64,000 bases of DNA from Bacillota bacterium (GCA_023421075.1 JAEZUM010000053.1:1-64000), one strand, 5' to 3'; positions 45,658 to 55,670 are shown, counted from the first letter of the stretch. The notes: generated from the letters alone by a model not told the origin. Program-made: numbers and translations.

Positions 45658-48600
45658 TTATCCGCTGTAATTATTTTCTACAGCTTCTAATGTTATTTTA
45701 TAATGATAACAACCTTTCCCAATACGGTATTCGGAATGTATATTTTTTGACCAGCCATTATCACCACCTAAACCAGCGTGTAAATAATCAATATTTAAAT
45801 AAATATTACCGTCTCTTTGGATCTCATCCTCATAATTAGCACTATCACATGCTGTAATAGAATAATCATGAATATCGAAATGAAAAGGTACTGCTGCACA
45901 AACTCTTAATCCTAAATCGAATTTGTCCTTTACAATTAGATGTCTGACATCCTCTTTTCCCCCACATTCAACAGGCTTAATATAAGCTGTATATTGTTCT
46001 GTAACTGTACTTTTGTATCTTCCTATCTGCGCAGCTTCCTTTCTATCTCTGTAATTTTCCCAGGGACCCCTTCCATACCACTCAATTTGATCTTTATCTA
46101 TCGGCAACACAAAGGATAAACCAATTCTTGGGATCGTTTCGCTTATACAATTATTAATCACGGTTTTATCAAACTCGATCCCTTTGCTACCAATTCTATA
46201 CTGAGAAATCACATTTATCTTTTTATTATTATAGAATACGTTGGTAAAAATGAATACTTGTGTATCCGCTACAGCGGTTTCTACTTGATGAATCTGTATT
46301 TTCGGATCATTTAATTCTTCCTGCAACCAACCAGCCATGTAATTGTAACTCGGATGTTTTGTACCTTCGTCAATTCCGGTAGCGGCCCGATAAAAATTAT
46401 CATTACCACCTGTAAAAGCGTTATCTCCGTTTAACACCACTTTAGTGAAACTACAACAATTTTTATTAAAATGAATCTCTGTTTTCTTACCAAGGATTAT
46501 AATGTCATCTTCAGTTTCCTTCATTGTTAATTGATCCTTATTTAACTTGGCTTCTTTACTTCCTATTACAGACTCATCTATAGCAAATTGATATCGATAG
46601 ACTTCATCTCCTGCTTTACCACAAGAAAAATCCTCTCTTAGAACCACCCTTAGGTTTATAAATGCTTCTCCGTATACTTTTTCACGGGAATACTTCAACA
46701 CAATTTTCTCATAATTTCCCGGTAGTGTATTATACTGTTCTAATTCTCCTTCTTCCACAAGATTGCCATCACATTGAAGTTCCCATAAAATTCTAAGATG
46801 ACTTAAATCACGAAACAAATATTTATTTTTTATATAGCACTCTTCCTGTTCCATAAAAGGTAGCTTCGCTTTATACGTTATTTCTATTGGCCCCTGACAA
46901 TTTCTAATCTCATAAGCGGCGGGTTTCCAGCTAAGATCTGGGAATACCACACCATTTAAGCACATGTCTTCTACAGAATCCTTGACTTCCTCACCAAATG
47001 CACCTGCATATACATATCTTTCTGTTCCGTCATCTCTCTTCTGTACTAAAGCCTTATCCTGAAAATCCCATATAAATCCACCTTGAAAACGAGGAAACTT
47101 CTCTACCAAATCCCAATACATCTTGAAATTACCATTGCTATTACTTTTCGCATATGCGTATTCACACATAATAAAAGGTCTTAAATCTGTAGAATCTGCC
47201 ATCACTTCCTCTATCCATTCCTTTAAAGGGTACATGGACGCAATAATATCGGAGATGTTACTTCCTGGATTCGTAGATTCATATTGTACATATCTTGATT
47301 TATCATATTCTTTTATCCAGCCATACATTGCCGCGTGATTAGCCCCAGCTCCGGATTCGTTTCCTAGTGACCAGATAATAACAGAAGGATGATTTTTATT
47401 CCTTATTACCATTCGTAATGCTCGCTCCATATAAGCTGATGTCCATTCCGGCGATGCACTGAGTTGGCCGCCGTATTCATGAGTCTCAATATTTGCCTCA
47501 TCAACAAGATACATACCCATTTCATCACACAAATCGTACCATTTACTAGAATGGGGATAGTGGCTGTGACGTACCGCATTAAAATTCAATCGTTTCATAT
47601 GAATGATTTGAAGCTTCATATAATCCTCAGATACATATCTTCCGGTTTCAGGGCAAAACTCGTGTAAATTTACACCACGGACAAGCAATCTTTTTCCATT
47701 AATGCAAAGTACACCATCCTTACGAATTTCAATTTGTCGAAAACCCACTCGTGTACTTTCAATATCGGTTATTGTTCCGGTACCATCAATAGTTTCAATT
47801 ACTAACGTATATAAATAGGGATCTTCTGCAGACCACAATCTTGGTTTATCAATATTAGCTGATGCAAATGCGATAAACTTTGGTGCCAGATAAACACCAC
47901 ATTGAACATAAGGCAGGCTATGAAACGTTGAAACAAGCCCTCTATCGGCATCATATAAGCTTAATTTAGCATAGCAATCTCCGTAGCCCCTCACAACATT
48001 GTTTGGTTGTAGCATAACCTTAAGTTCAGCCTTCTCATAATTATATTCAGTAAATATAGTATCAACCTTGAAGTCAAAAACACGTTGTTTATTCTTAGCG
48101 TAAATTCTTACATCACGGTTGATTCCAGATAAGTGCCAGTAATCTTGATCCTCCAGGTAGGACCCATCGCAATATTGCAATACTTTTAGAGCCAGTTCAT
48201 TATTTCCAATCTTGATTGCTTCTGTGATGTCAAAGATTGCATCTAGCTTGCTGTCTTGGGAATATCCTATTTCAATACCATTTACCCAAAGATAACAACA
48301 AGATTCAATCCCTCCGAATTCAATAAATACGTCTTTCCCTTCATAATAATCTGGAACTTCAAACGCTGTTCTATAACAGCCTGTCAGATTTTTTTCAGGT
48401 ACAAATGGTGCGTTTAATTCAACATGCCCTTCTGCTATTTCAATCTCAAAATGCGAATTTGCTCCTTCCCTTTTAAAAGGATAATTTATATTGGTATAAA
48501 CCGGTTTCCCGTAGCCATGTAGTTCCCAATTAGAGGGAACGGGTATATCATCCCAGTCAGAATCATCAAAGTTTGTTGTTTCAAAACCCTCTGGCGTATC

Positions 48601-48774
48601 CATTGGATTGTCTGATAATTTAAATTTCCATATACCATTCAAACTTTGCACATATTTTGATATCGATCGGTTACAACTCAGGGCCTGTTCTACTGTTTCA
48701 TATGCACCGTAGGGAGTATGCATTGGATATCTGTTACGTTGTGTAATATATTGATTTTCCCAAATTCGCTTCAT
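45658..48774 (-). CDS. lacZ: Beta-galactosidase, GH2 (LacZ)
   Basis: 1038 residues, the full length of E. coli-type LacZ with all five domains: N-terminal jelly roll, Ig-like domain, TIM barrel, second Ig-like domain and the C-terminal Bgal_small_N domain. The acid/base is E473 in IIWSLGNESGAG, the nucleophile E538 in PFIMCEYAYA. It hydrolyses beta-galactosides in the cytoplasm (no signal peptide). AAGGAG precedes the ATG. It is divergent from an AraC regulator. The gene is visibly more AT-rich than its neighbours, which together with flanking duplicated hairpins suggests later acquisition. Confidence 0.96.
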   Translation of the reverse strand: MKRIWENQYITQRNRYPMHTPYGAYETVEQALSCNRSISKYVQSLNGIWKFKLSDNPMDTPEGFETTNFDDSDWDDIPVPSNWELHGYGKPVYTNINYPFKREGANSHFEIEIAEGHVELNAPFVPEKNLTGCYRTAFEVPDYYEGKDVFIEFGGIESCCYLWVNGIEIGYSQDSKLDAIFDITEAIKIGNNELALKVLQYCDGSYLEDQDYWHLSGINRDVRIYAKNKQRVFDFKVDTIFTEYNYEKAELKVMLQPNNVVRGYGDCYAKLSLYDADRGLVSTFHSLPYVQCGVYLAPKFIAFASANIDKPRLWSAEDPYLYTLVIETIDGTGTITDIESTRVGFRQIEIRKDGVLCINGKRLLVRGVNLHEFCPETGRYVSEDYMKLQIIHMKRLNFNAVRHSHYPHSSKWYDLCDEMGMYLVDEANIETHEYGGQLSASPEWTSAYMERALRMVIRNKNHPSVIIWSLGNESGAGANHAAMYGWIKEYDKSRYVQYESTNPGSNISDIIASMYPLKEWIEEVMADSTDLRPFIMCEYAYAKSNSNGNFKMYWDLVEKFPRFQGGFIWDFQDKALVQKRDDGTERYVYAGAFGEEVKDSVEDMCLNGVVFPDLSWKPAAYEIRNCQGPIEITYKAKLPFMEQEECYIKNKYLFRDLSHLRILWELQCDGNLVEEGELEQYNTLPGNYEKIVLKYSREKVYGEAFINLRVVLREDFSCGKAGDEVYRYQFAIDESVIGSKEAKLNKDQLTMKETEDDIIILGKKTEIHFNKNCCSFTKVVLNGDNAFTGGNDNFYRAATGIDEGTKHPSYNYMAGWLQEELNDPKIQIHQVETAVADTQVFIFTNVFYNNKKINVISQYRIGSKGIEFDKTVINNCISETIPRIGLSFVLPIDKDQIEWYGRGPWENYRDRKEAAQIGRYKSTVTEQYTAYIKPVECGGKEDVRHLIVKDKFDLGLRVCAAVPFHFDIHDYSITACDSANYEDEIQRDGNIYLNIDYLHAGLGGDNGWSKNIHSEYRIGKGCYHYKITLEAVENNYSG

Positions 48775-48930
48775 ATCTTCTCCTTCTCTTTATCTTATTT
48801 GATATTTATCAAAATTATTTTATTGCGTTAAAATATATTATATAGTATCTTATGTTTATGGATAAATGTTTTATATGGTTTTCTTTTTATCCAATTTGGT
48901 AAATCACATTAGATAGGAGCAAAAGAGATT

Positions 48931-49779
48931 ATGATAATAGCAGAAAGGAAAAATGATGTCATATATAGATGCATTGGCTCCGATTTAACGAATGGAATTT
49001 TAGCCTGTGGATTTATGTCCAAACCGACTAAGGAACAATCACAATATAATTTTTTAATCGATTACTACAGTTGTTTCTTATTACTCTCCGGTAGTGGTTA
49101 TTACTATACAGACACCGGAACCAAAATTCCTATTCATACCGGTGATTTTGTCCAACGAATTCCTGGTGTATATCACTCAACAGAAGTAATACCTGATGGA
49201 GATTGGTTTGAGTTTTTTATTAGTTTTGGACGCACTACTTATGATTATCTTCGGAGCCTAAACCTTCTTCCAACCGACTCTCCTGTATATAAAGTAAACT
49301 TCGATTATAGTACTATAAAAATGTATTCCACATTACTTCTTCAACTAAAAGAAGCCAGTGATTTACAGCTTCCGCATATGTTACTGAAAGCACAGGAAGG
49401 GGTTTTATCTACACTTAAAAATGTCCAACCGGATTCTACTAAGGATATACTAAAAGAAGCAATGGATAAAGCTTGTCAACTGCTTTCAACAGAAGTTAAT
49501 AGAGATATACCATTAAAAGATATAGCTACTGCCGTAAATATGAGTTATGAAAATTTCCGTAAACAATTTAATAAATATATGGGTTTATCACCCTCAAAAT
49601 ATAGAATTGAACAGAAAATAAAATATGCCAAATTATTACTTTTATCAGGTGTTGCAATCAAGGAAACCGCTATTCTTACCGGATATAGTGATACTTATTC
49701 ATTTACGAAACAATTTACTCATTCGACAGGAATATCCCCCGGACGATTTAAACAACATCGAGTAAAAAGTAATATATGA
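48931..49779 (+). CDS. AraC-family regulator with N-terminal cupin
   Basis: 282 residues. Residues 35-95 resemble the AraC sugar-sensing cupin (GDFVQRIPGVYHSTEV); residues 180-280 carry two helix-turn-helices (IPLKDIATAVNMSYENFRKQFNKYMGLSPSKYR, ETAILTGYSDTYSFTKQFTHSTGISPGRFKQ). It is divergent from lacZ across a 156-bp AT-rich gap and is the likely activator of lacZ in response to a galactoside. Confidence 0.92.
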   Translation: MIIAERKNDVIYRCIGSDLTNGILACGFMSKPTKEQSQYNFLIDYYSCFLLLSGSGYYYTDTGTKIPIHTGDFVQRIPGVYHSTEVIPDGDWFEFFISFGRTTYDYLRSLNLLPTDSPVYKVNFDYSTIKMYSTLLLQLKEASDLQLPHMLLKAQEGVLSTLKNVQPDSTKDILKEAMDKACQLLSTEVNRDIPLKDIATAVNMSYENFRKQFNKYMGLSPSKYRIEQKIKYAKLLLLSGVAIKETAILTGYSDTYSFTKQFTHSTGISPGRFKQHRVKSNI

Positions 49780-49910
49780 ACGGGAAGAGGTTTTATACTT
49801 CTTCTCTTTTTTTATTTTGTCGTACCAATAAGAATTATACACTAACACAAAAAACATTGACCGTTTGTAGATCATTTTTGCATAGAAATGACCCTTATAA
49901 AATTGCATAC

Positions 49911-49949
49911 TAAAAAACGAGGAAACCCTAAAAATCAAGCATTTCCTCG
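49911..49949 (-). terminator. Terminator of ssrA; copy 2 of the duplicated hairpin
   Basis: CGAGGAAA (49918-49925) pairs with TTTCCTCG (49942-49949), followed on the minus strand by a run of U. It starts about 15 bases past the mature tmRNA 3' end. It can also stop araC transcription coming from the other side. Confidence 0.8.
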
Positions 49950-49963
49950 TCATTTTAACTGAG

Positions 49964-50325
49964 TGGAGCTGAGGGGAGTTGAACCCCTGTCCGAAAGCCC
50001 ATTCATTGCAGTTTCTCCCATTACAGTCGGTCTATTATGCGAACCCGAAGTTCGCTGTTCCCTCCGCCAAGCGCCGGCAGACAGGCTCCTGGTTTTGGTA
50101 GCTTCATGTTTCTTCTACCTCCTCAAAGCTTTGGAGATAGAGGGCCCCGCTAATTTGATGCCGAGGTCCTAAGCCGCGAGTTGCCTAGGGTCGACAAGCT
50201 GCTTACGCAGCAGCTAATTCGTAATTATTGTTTGCGTTTAATTTTAGTTCTAAGTTGATGACGCAGTCCTAGTCTGCGAATGGCTTCCACAATTTCAAAA
50301 CCCCCGTCGAAACCAGTACAACCCC
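49964..50325 (-). ncRNA. ssrA: tmRNA (ssrA)
   Basis: The 5' end GGGGTTG pairs with CAGCTCC at the 3' end as in the tRNA-like acceptor, and TGGTTTCGACGGGGG follows the 5' strand. The 3' part has the T-arm with GGGTTCAACTCCC. CCA is not encoded. The tag reading frame (50235-50203 on the minus strand) runs from resume codon GCA to TAA and encodes ANNNYELAAA, ending in the LAA-type degradation signal. It rescues stalled ribosomes together with SmpB, encoded 5 kb upstream on the same strand. Confidence 0.96.
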
Positions 50326-50412
50326 GTTAAGGTAAGATTGTGATCAGAGAGCAGGTTGCAATTACAGTATCGCATAGCCCCTTTCTGATATCCGGCTTTC
50401 AAACGCATATAT

Positions 50413-50441
50413 ATCGTATTACATTTTTACCTTGGTGTCAA
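50413..50441 (-). promoter_or_regulatory. Promoter of ssrA
   Basis: On the minus strand a perfect TTGACA (50441-50436), a 17-bp spacer and TACGAT (50418-50413). The precursor would have a leader of about 80 nt to be removed by RNase P. Confidence 0.85.
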
Positions 50442-50546
50442 GCAAGCGACAACAAATTAATTGAATTCTTATTACCAATCCTACCATACAATCACAAAGG
50501 TTCCAGCGTAAGGCAATCAAAAACAATTCGCCACCTCAAAGAAAGC

Positions 50547-52268
50547 CTATCGAAATCCCACATCCGATCTCAGGATGAAGAAAGAATTATAAATATCAAT
50601 GATACCATAACCCCAGTCTCGGTTCGGATAACTGATATTGTTGCTTCTTCTGGCACCTCGTATGAGGAATTTCTTGATGCCGACGGTATCGATCCGCGGA
50701 AGATTGCCCTCTACAATACTCCATTCCAACACCATCGCAGCAATTCCTGCGGCATGTGCCGTAGCCGCTCCTGTACCGGTAATGGTTGTAAATCCATGGT
50801 CCAATGATGGACACTGGATATTCACTCCAGGGGCAGCAAGAGTCGGGGTAACATTGTTGTTCGCAGTGAACCCCTTACCGGCATTGGGATAGATTGTACT
50901 TGTAGCGGAATTATACGCTGTAACTGTTATCGGTACATTACTGTTACCGGGTGAAGTGACCGTTGTATTGGGGTTTGAATTCATAAAATAAGTATCACCG
51001 GACAGAAAGGCATCCGGCGGCAACCATATGTGAAAATCTCCTCGCAAATCACCTCTTCCGTAGATCTGAAATCTCCAGGTTCCGGGACTTGGATTCTTAA
51101 ACCGTAATAAAATTACCTGCTTTCCGGTATCTGATTCTACCATGATAAAGTCTATATCAACCTCTGTCTGTTCGAATACAAAATTAACTTCCTGGTTTTT
51201 AACCAGATTCTCTTGTATTCTGGGGATATACTCTCCACCCGGTGATAAAATGTCCATTGTATATATTACCGGAGGATTGCCCCAGAACTCCATAGTGAAA
51301 CCTCTTTCCTTCTCACCTACATATAGATCGACAATGACCGGTGAGCCACCCGGATCGAGTGTACTGTAGAAATGCCTTCTGGCACCCCCTTCATTCCCTG
51401 CAGCAATGGATAAAGCAACCCCCGGAAAATCACCCGCGATGGAAGCTATGGTATTCAATCTGCCGTTGTTATCATGAGACCCCATGGAGGTTCCCATACT
51501 GAGGTATATAGCAATAGGGCGCCTAAGTCTTCTGGCATGATCGATCAGATATTGAATCGCCCAGATAATATCATTCTCCTGGTAAGCAGGAACATCCGGT
51601 GGAATCTCGAAGAACTCCCTGTAAAATGCCTTTGCATTTTTTAGCTTCACCACCATAAGATCAGCCTCTGGTACGACACCACTGAAGCCAAATTCCTTAT
51701 TCTCAGAACCGGCAGCAATTCCACTCAACCAGGTCCCATGACCATTTGTATCAATACTAGGCACAATGTCGAATGGATTATCGCTTTGTAAGGCCTGATT
51801 AATCTGATCTGCCGAATATTCGGTACCATAAAAGGACGGATAAATCATATCCGGATACCCATTTTCACTATCAATACTCTGATCCCAGATGGATATGATC
51901 TTCGTAGATCCGTCTCCACGGCGAAAAACAGGATTCGTGTAATCGATACCGGTATCTATAATGCCTATAATAACACCCTGGCCTCGCAAATTCAGCGCTG
52001 AGGTTCTGGATAACTTTACAACACCGGAGGCCTCTAGGCTTTGTTCACTGCTTAGTGCATAACAATGTGGGACTGAGGAATAGTTAAACTGAGTAATGAA
52101 CCGAGCCGTTACCTGCGCTCGCGGTATATAGATCACGGCATAGGTATCATTCATGATATGAATAGAATAATCACTGAATTGCTGTAACGAAAGTGGATTC
52201 CCGTTATATTTCATGATCAGATCTACATAATCCTCTCCCGTGATCTTATACTTTTCTTCCGATGTCAT
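50547..52268 (-). CDS. Csp-type subtilase homologue, predicted pseudoprotease
   Basis: 573 residues in the S8 subtilisin fold with an N-terminal prodomain (1-85) and a jelly-roll insert of about 130 residues (310-450), the layout of clostridial Csp proteases. D105 (IDTGIDY), H177 (NGHGTW) and oxyanion N292 (AAGNEG) are kept, but the catalytic serine is Gly: position 500 reads GTGAATAHAAG instead of GTSMATPHVAG. It should therefore not be an active protease. C. difficile CspC likewise has Gly at this place and acts as a germination regulator. GGAG precedes the ATG. It lies 45 bp behind the intact homologue. Confidence 0.88.
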   Translation of the reverse strand: MTSEEKYKITGEDYVDLIMKYNGNPLSLQQFSDYSIHIMNDTYAVIYIPRAQVTARFITQFNYSSVPHCYALSSEQSLEASGVVKLSRTSALNLRGQGVIIGIIDTGIDYTNPVFRRGDGSTKIISIWDQSIDSENGYPDMIYPSFYGTEYSADQINQALQSDNPFDIVPSIDTNGHGTWLSGIAAGSENKEFGFSGVVPEADLMVVKLKNAKAFYREFFEIPPDVPAYQENDIIWAIQYLIDHARRLRRPIAIYLSMGTSMGSHDNNGRLNTIASIAGDFPGVALSIAAGNEGGARRHFYSTLDPGGSPVIVDLYVGEKERGFTMEFWGNPPVIYTMDILSPGGEYIPRIQENLVKNQEVNFVFEQTEVDIDFIMVESDTGKQVILLRFKNPSPGTWRFQIYGRGDLRGDFHIWLPPDAFLSGDTYFMNSNPNTTVTSPGNSNVPITVTAYNSATSTIYPNAGKGFTANNNVTPTLAAPGVNIQCPSLDHGFTTITGTGAATAHAAGIAAMVLEWSIVEGNLPRIDTVGIKKFLIRGARRSNNISYPNRDWGYGIIDIYNSFFILRSDVGFR

Positions 52269-52313
52269 ATTCTTCTCCTCGCAATGATTAAATCTATAAA
52301 GCCATCGTAACTA

Positions 52314-54029
52314 TCACTGAATTTCTCTGCGCATACTTTCGAATATATTAAATACATCCAGTATTCCGTAACCCCAATCACGGTTTGGATACTCGATTGT
52401 GAGCTCTCTTCTAGCTCCTCTTATCATGAATATTTTCATATCCTGAGTACTCATATATGGGTATCTGCCATTCACAATACCCCATTCAAACAGCATAGCA
52501 GCCACTCCGGCGGTATGAGCAGCAGCGGCACTGCTTCCGGATACTTGAATAAAGGATTGATCTAGGGAAGGGGCTGTTATGTTAACTCCCGGTGCAGCGA
52601 TATCCGGTTTGACGTATTCCACACGAGTATATCCTCTCCCAGCATCCAGATACAGGCTATCGTTCATCACATCATATGCGGTTACAGCAATCGGTATCGG
52701 TGAACAGGATACCGATAATAATGTGATATATGGATCCGACCGGATAAAAAAGGTATCCTGTGTAATAAAATCATTCATCGGCAGCCAAATATTGAAACTC
52801 ATCGGTGTGATTCCTCTGCCATACACATTGAACTTCCATATTCCCGGTGAGGGATCACTGAATCTAAGCATAATCAACTGATCTCCACTCTGCGCTTCCA
52901 CCAATGTATAATCCAGAAAGATAATCGTTGGTTCGAAGATAAAGGTTATCTCTCTGGTCTCATATAATCTCATGTTCATTCTGGGAACATATTCCCCGGA
53001 AGGAGTCGTTATATCAATCGTATAGAGGTTAGGGGAAGCACCCCATATCTCCATCGCAAATCCTGTTTCACCGGGTCCTACATTCAGTTCCACTGTATTG
53101 AAGCCGTTGGTCTGATCAATCACCCCGGAATAATGCCTTCTGGCATTGCCTTCATTCCCGACTGCTGTTATAATTGCTATTCCAATATTATTTGCCTGAA
53201 GCGATAGCCATCCACTCATCGTCCCCCTTCCATCGTGAGCATATTGTGAGGTATCTACGGCATTGCATATAACAATCGGTTTGTTAAGAGAGGTAGCCAC
53301 CTTCAGCAGATATTGATAACCGAACATGATATCATTTTCCTGATAACATAGCTTGTCGTCCGGAATTCGAAAAAAAGCCTTTAAATTTGACTTCGCCGGC
53401 TTCAGTTTTACAATTATCATTTCTGTATCAGGAGCAACCCCATAGAAGCCTTCTTCCGGGACTTCATTGCCGGCGGCGATACCGGCTAGCATCGTACCAT
53501 GTCCTATCTCATCTCTGGAAGGTACTTTAGTGAAAGGGTCCTCCGATGACAAAGCCTCGTTTATCTGTTCTCTGCTATATTCTGTACCATAGGACATACC
53601 GGCCGGGGTCTGATCCGTATCAATCGTCTGATCCCAAATACTGACAACCTTAGTGGTTCCATCCGCATATCGAAAGATGGGATTCGTATAATCGATTCCG
53701 GTATCAATAAATCCGATCAGAACACCGTTGCCCCTCAGATTAAAGCTTGGAATATTTCGAAGTCTGGTTATTCCACTGGATTCCAAAGAGGCTGCACTGA
53801 TTATCCCGAACAAATTAGGAAACACTGCATATCCGATCCGGGAAATACTGTCCTCCGTTATTGTTTGGAGCGGGACATGAACCACTGCCAAAAAGAAATT
53901 TATGATATGAACTGAATCTTCGCTATATTCTTCCAGAACATTGGCATCGCCATTGTAATCTATAATCAAGTCAAAATAATCTTCGCTATAAATCTTTTCT
54001 CGATCCGAGATATTCAATCCAATCCCCAC
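52314..54029 (-). CDS. Csp-type subtilase, intact catalytic triad
   Basis: 571 residues aligned almost without gaps with the gene just downstream. Catalytic residues D109 (FIDTGIDY), H177 (IGHGTM), S500 (SGSSAAAAHTAG) and oxyanion N292 are present. It has the same prodomain and jelly-roll insert as Csp proteases, which in Clostridia cleave pro-SleC during spore germination. No signal peptide is seen, as usual for Csps packed into spores. The GTG start at 54029 has no clear ribosome site; a TTG four codons later follows GGGG and is an alternative. Confidence 0.9.
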   Translation of the reverse strand: MGIGLNISDREKIYSEDYFDLIIDYNGDANVLEEYSEDSVHIINFFLAVVHVPLQTITEDSISRIGYAVFPNLFGIISAASLESSGITRLRNIPSFNLRGNGVLIGFIDTGIDYTNPIFRYADGTTKVVSIWDQTIDTDQTPAGMSYGTEYSREQINEALSSEDPFTKVPSRDEIGHGTMLAGIAAGNEVPEEGFYGVAPDTEMIIVKLKPAKSNLKAFFRIPDDKLCYQENDIMFGYQYLLKVATSLNKPIVICNAVDTSQYAHDGRGTMSGWLSLQANNIGIAIITAVGNEGNARRHYSGVIDQTNGFNTVELNVGPGETGFAMEIWGASPNLYTIDITTPSGEYVPRMNMRLYETREITFIFEPTIIFLDYTLVEAQSGDQLIMLRFSDPSPGIWKFNVYGRGITPMSFNIWLPMNDFITQDTFFIRSDPYITLLSVSCSPIPIAVTAYDVMNDSLYLDAGRGYTRVEYVKPDIAAPGVNITAPSLDQSFIQVSGSSAAAAHTAGVAAMLFEWGIVNGRYPYMSTQDMKIFMIRGARRELTIEYPNRDWGYGILDVFNIFESMRREIQ

Positions 54030-54081
54030 TTCGATTAATCTTATTCTATTATATTAATGATCAGCCTCGGAATGAACTGAT

Positions 54082-54118
54082 AAAAAGGCTATACAACCAC
54101 ATTTCGTTGTATAGCCTT
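54082..54118 (-). terminator. Rho-independent terminator after the CHAP-Ig gene
   Basis: Perfect 13-bp stem AAGGCTATACAAC (54085-54097) with GTTGTATAGCCTT (54106-54118); U-rich sequence follows on the minus strand. The Csp pair therefore probably has its own promoter. Confidence 0.88.
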
Positions 54119-54134
54119 CCATTAACCTTCTTGA

Positions 54135-55157
54135 TTAAACTACTTTTATTTTCAGCTTTGCCATTAATCCACCAATCGATTGAACTGTCACGGTAACAGA
54201 ACCCTTTTTCTTGGCATATAATTTACCGGTTTGTTCATCAAACACCGCAATCGCATCATTGGACACCTGCCAGGATACCTCTTCCCTCGTTCCGTATCGT
54301 TTCAATTGGAGGGTGAGGCTCTTACCTGCCTCCAGCTCTTTTTTGGAAGAAGTGAGCTTAAGATAAGGTTCTTTCACTTTGATTTCAGAGGTGAACGAAT
54401 AAACCATATTATTCTGAATTACATTAATATATATAACTGCTACGCCTGCCTTAATCGGGGTGACGATACCATCGACACTCACTGCAGCAATCTCAGGATA
54501 ATCAGAGGTATAGTATACGGTAGCATCCTCAGCAATTTGTTCCAATGGAAGCTTATATTCCTGATACCCTGTGTAAATTGTCTTCATCCCCTCTGTCAGC
54601 TGAGGAATCGGCACGGTCACAGAATCTGCAACCCGTCCACTATAGGTGAAGAAGGTATACCCTGTATCCAATCGATCTACACTGCAGCCGGTCCATGCCA
54701 TGGTACCGGTAGTTCTATAATTCTGCTGTATCAGAGTAATGGTATTCTCTGAGACCTCTTTTACAATCGCCCAATGAGTCCGATTATTGTCCCTGACAAT
54801 ATCACCGACTTGCGGCTGCTCTGTAATCAGAAATTCGCCTTTATTTTCATAGATCAACGGCGTGCTGCTTGTAGAACTCAGATTATAAACACCAATTCCA
54901 TATACCTGCTGATAGAATTTCTTTACAAACGCAGCGCAACTATAGATCGGATCAGATCCTGAGTAAGCTCCGTTCGTATACACTGCTTCCACAGTAATTC
55001 CCTGATAGGTGATCATATCCAAAACTTGCCCGGGTTGTATCAGTGTAACCATGGTTCCGTTCTTTTGAGCTGCTGATACTTTCGGTGCACCCGGGAAGCC
55101 CAGAACAGAAAATATAAGCATCCAAATGACTAATACTGCCATTATCCTACGTATCAA
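54135..55157 (-). CDS. Secreted CHAP-like protein with two Ig-like (BIG2-type) domains
   Basis: 340 residues. A signal peptide (1-29, cleavage after VSA) is followed by a CHAP/NlpC-like cysteine hydrolase region with Cys in YSCAAFVKKFY, His in THWAIVKEV and Asn in QQNYR, the expected catalytic order. Two bacterial Ig-like domains follow (about 190-265 and 268-340; VDGIVTPIKAGVAVIYINV, TGKLYAKKKGSVTVTV). It probably cuts peptidoglycan peptides at the cell surface or spore cortex. The TTG start at 55157 has GGAGG 9 bases upstream. It lies just behind smpB. Confidence 0.82.
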   Translation of the reverse strand: MIRRIMAVLVIWMLIFSVLGFPGAPKVSAAQKNGTMVTLIQPGQVLDMITYQGITVEAVYTNGAYSGSDPIYSCAAFVKKFYQQVYGIGVYNLSSTSSTPLIYENKGEFLITEQPQVGDIVRDNNRTHWAIVKEVSENTITLIQQNYRTTGTMAWTGCSVDRLDTGYTFFTYSGRVADSVTVPIPQLTEGMKTIYTGYQEYKLPLEQIAEDATVYYTSDYPEIAAVSVDGIVTPIKAGVAVIYINVIQNNMVYSFTSEIKVKEPYLKLTSSKKELEAGKSLTLQLKRYGTREEVSWQVSNDAIAVFDEQTGKLYAKKKGSVTVTVQSIGGLMAKLKIKVV

Positions 55158-55205
55158 TACTGGTTTCCTCCTCGGTAATCGGTAAATGCTTCTTCTTATG
55201 TGATG

Positions 55206-55670
55206 TTAGTATAAATTCTTTACCTTGAAATCCTTCTCCGCTTCTCTGCGTTGATCCTTCTTCGCGATATCCTCACGCTTATCATAGAGCTTCTTACCGC
55301 GCGCAAGACCAACCTCAATCTTGACGAGACTGCCCTTAAAATAAATCTGCAACGGTACCAGAGTGTAACCCTTTTGTACCAGCTGACCTCCGATTTTGTT
55401 AATCTCATACTTGTGCATCAGAAGCTTTCGCACTCTGAGTGGATCCTTATTAAAGATGTTTCCCTTCTCGTATGGACTGATGTGCATATTGTAGATATAC
55501 ATCTCGCCCTTCTCAATACGAAGGAAGGATTCCTTAAGACTGCACTTTCCCATCCTAAGGGATTTAACCTCTGTCCCGTGTAAAGCGATGCCTGCTTCAA
55601 ATTTATCCTCAATAAAATAATCAAAATATGCCTTTTTGTTGTTGGCAATCAGTTTTATATTTTCCCCCAC
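55206..55670 (-). CDS. smpB: SsrA-binding protein SmpB
   Basis: 154 residues from the GTG at 55670, which has GAGG 6 bases upstream and lies one base past the rnr stop. All family landmarks are present: IANNKKAYFDYFIEDKFEAGIALHGTEVKSLR, the HISPYEKGNIFNKDPLRVRKLL core and the basic C-terminal tail (KKDQRREAEKDFK). It delivers alanyl-tmRNA to stalled ribosomes. A longer frame runs back into rnr but is not the likely start. Confidence 0.97.
   Translation of the reverse strand: MGENIKLIANNKKAYFDYFIEDKFEAGIALHGTEVKSLRMGKCSLKESFLRIEKGEMYIYNMHISPYEKGNIFNKDPLRVRKLLMHKYEINKIGGQLVQKGYTLVPLQIYFKGSLVKIEVGLARGKKLYDKREDIAKKDQRREAEKDFKVKNLY

Noticed and set aside
50340..50807. Plus-strand frame of 155 codons
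   Set aside because: It overlaps the ssrA promoter and the end of the pseudoprotease gene on the other strand and has no family resemblance.
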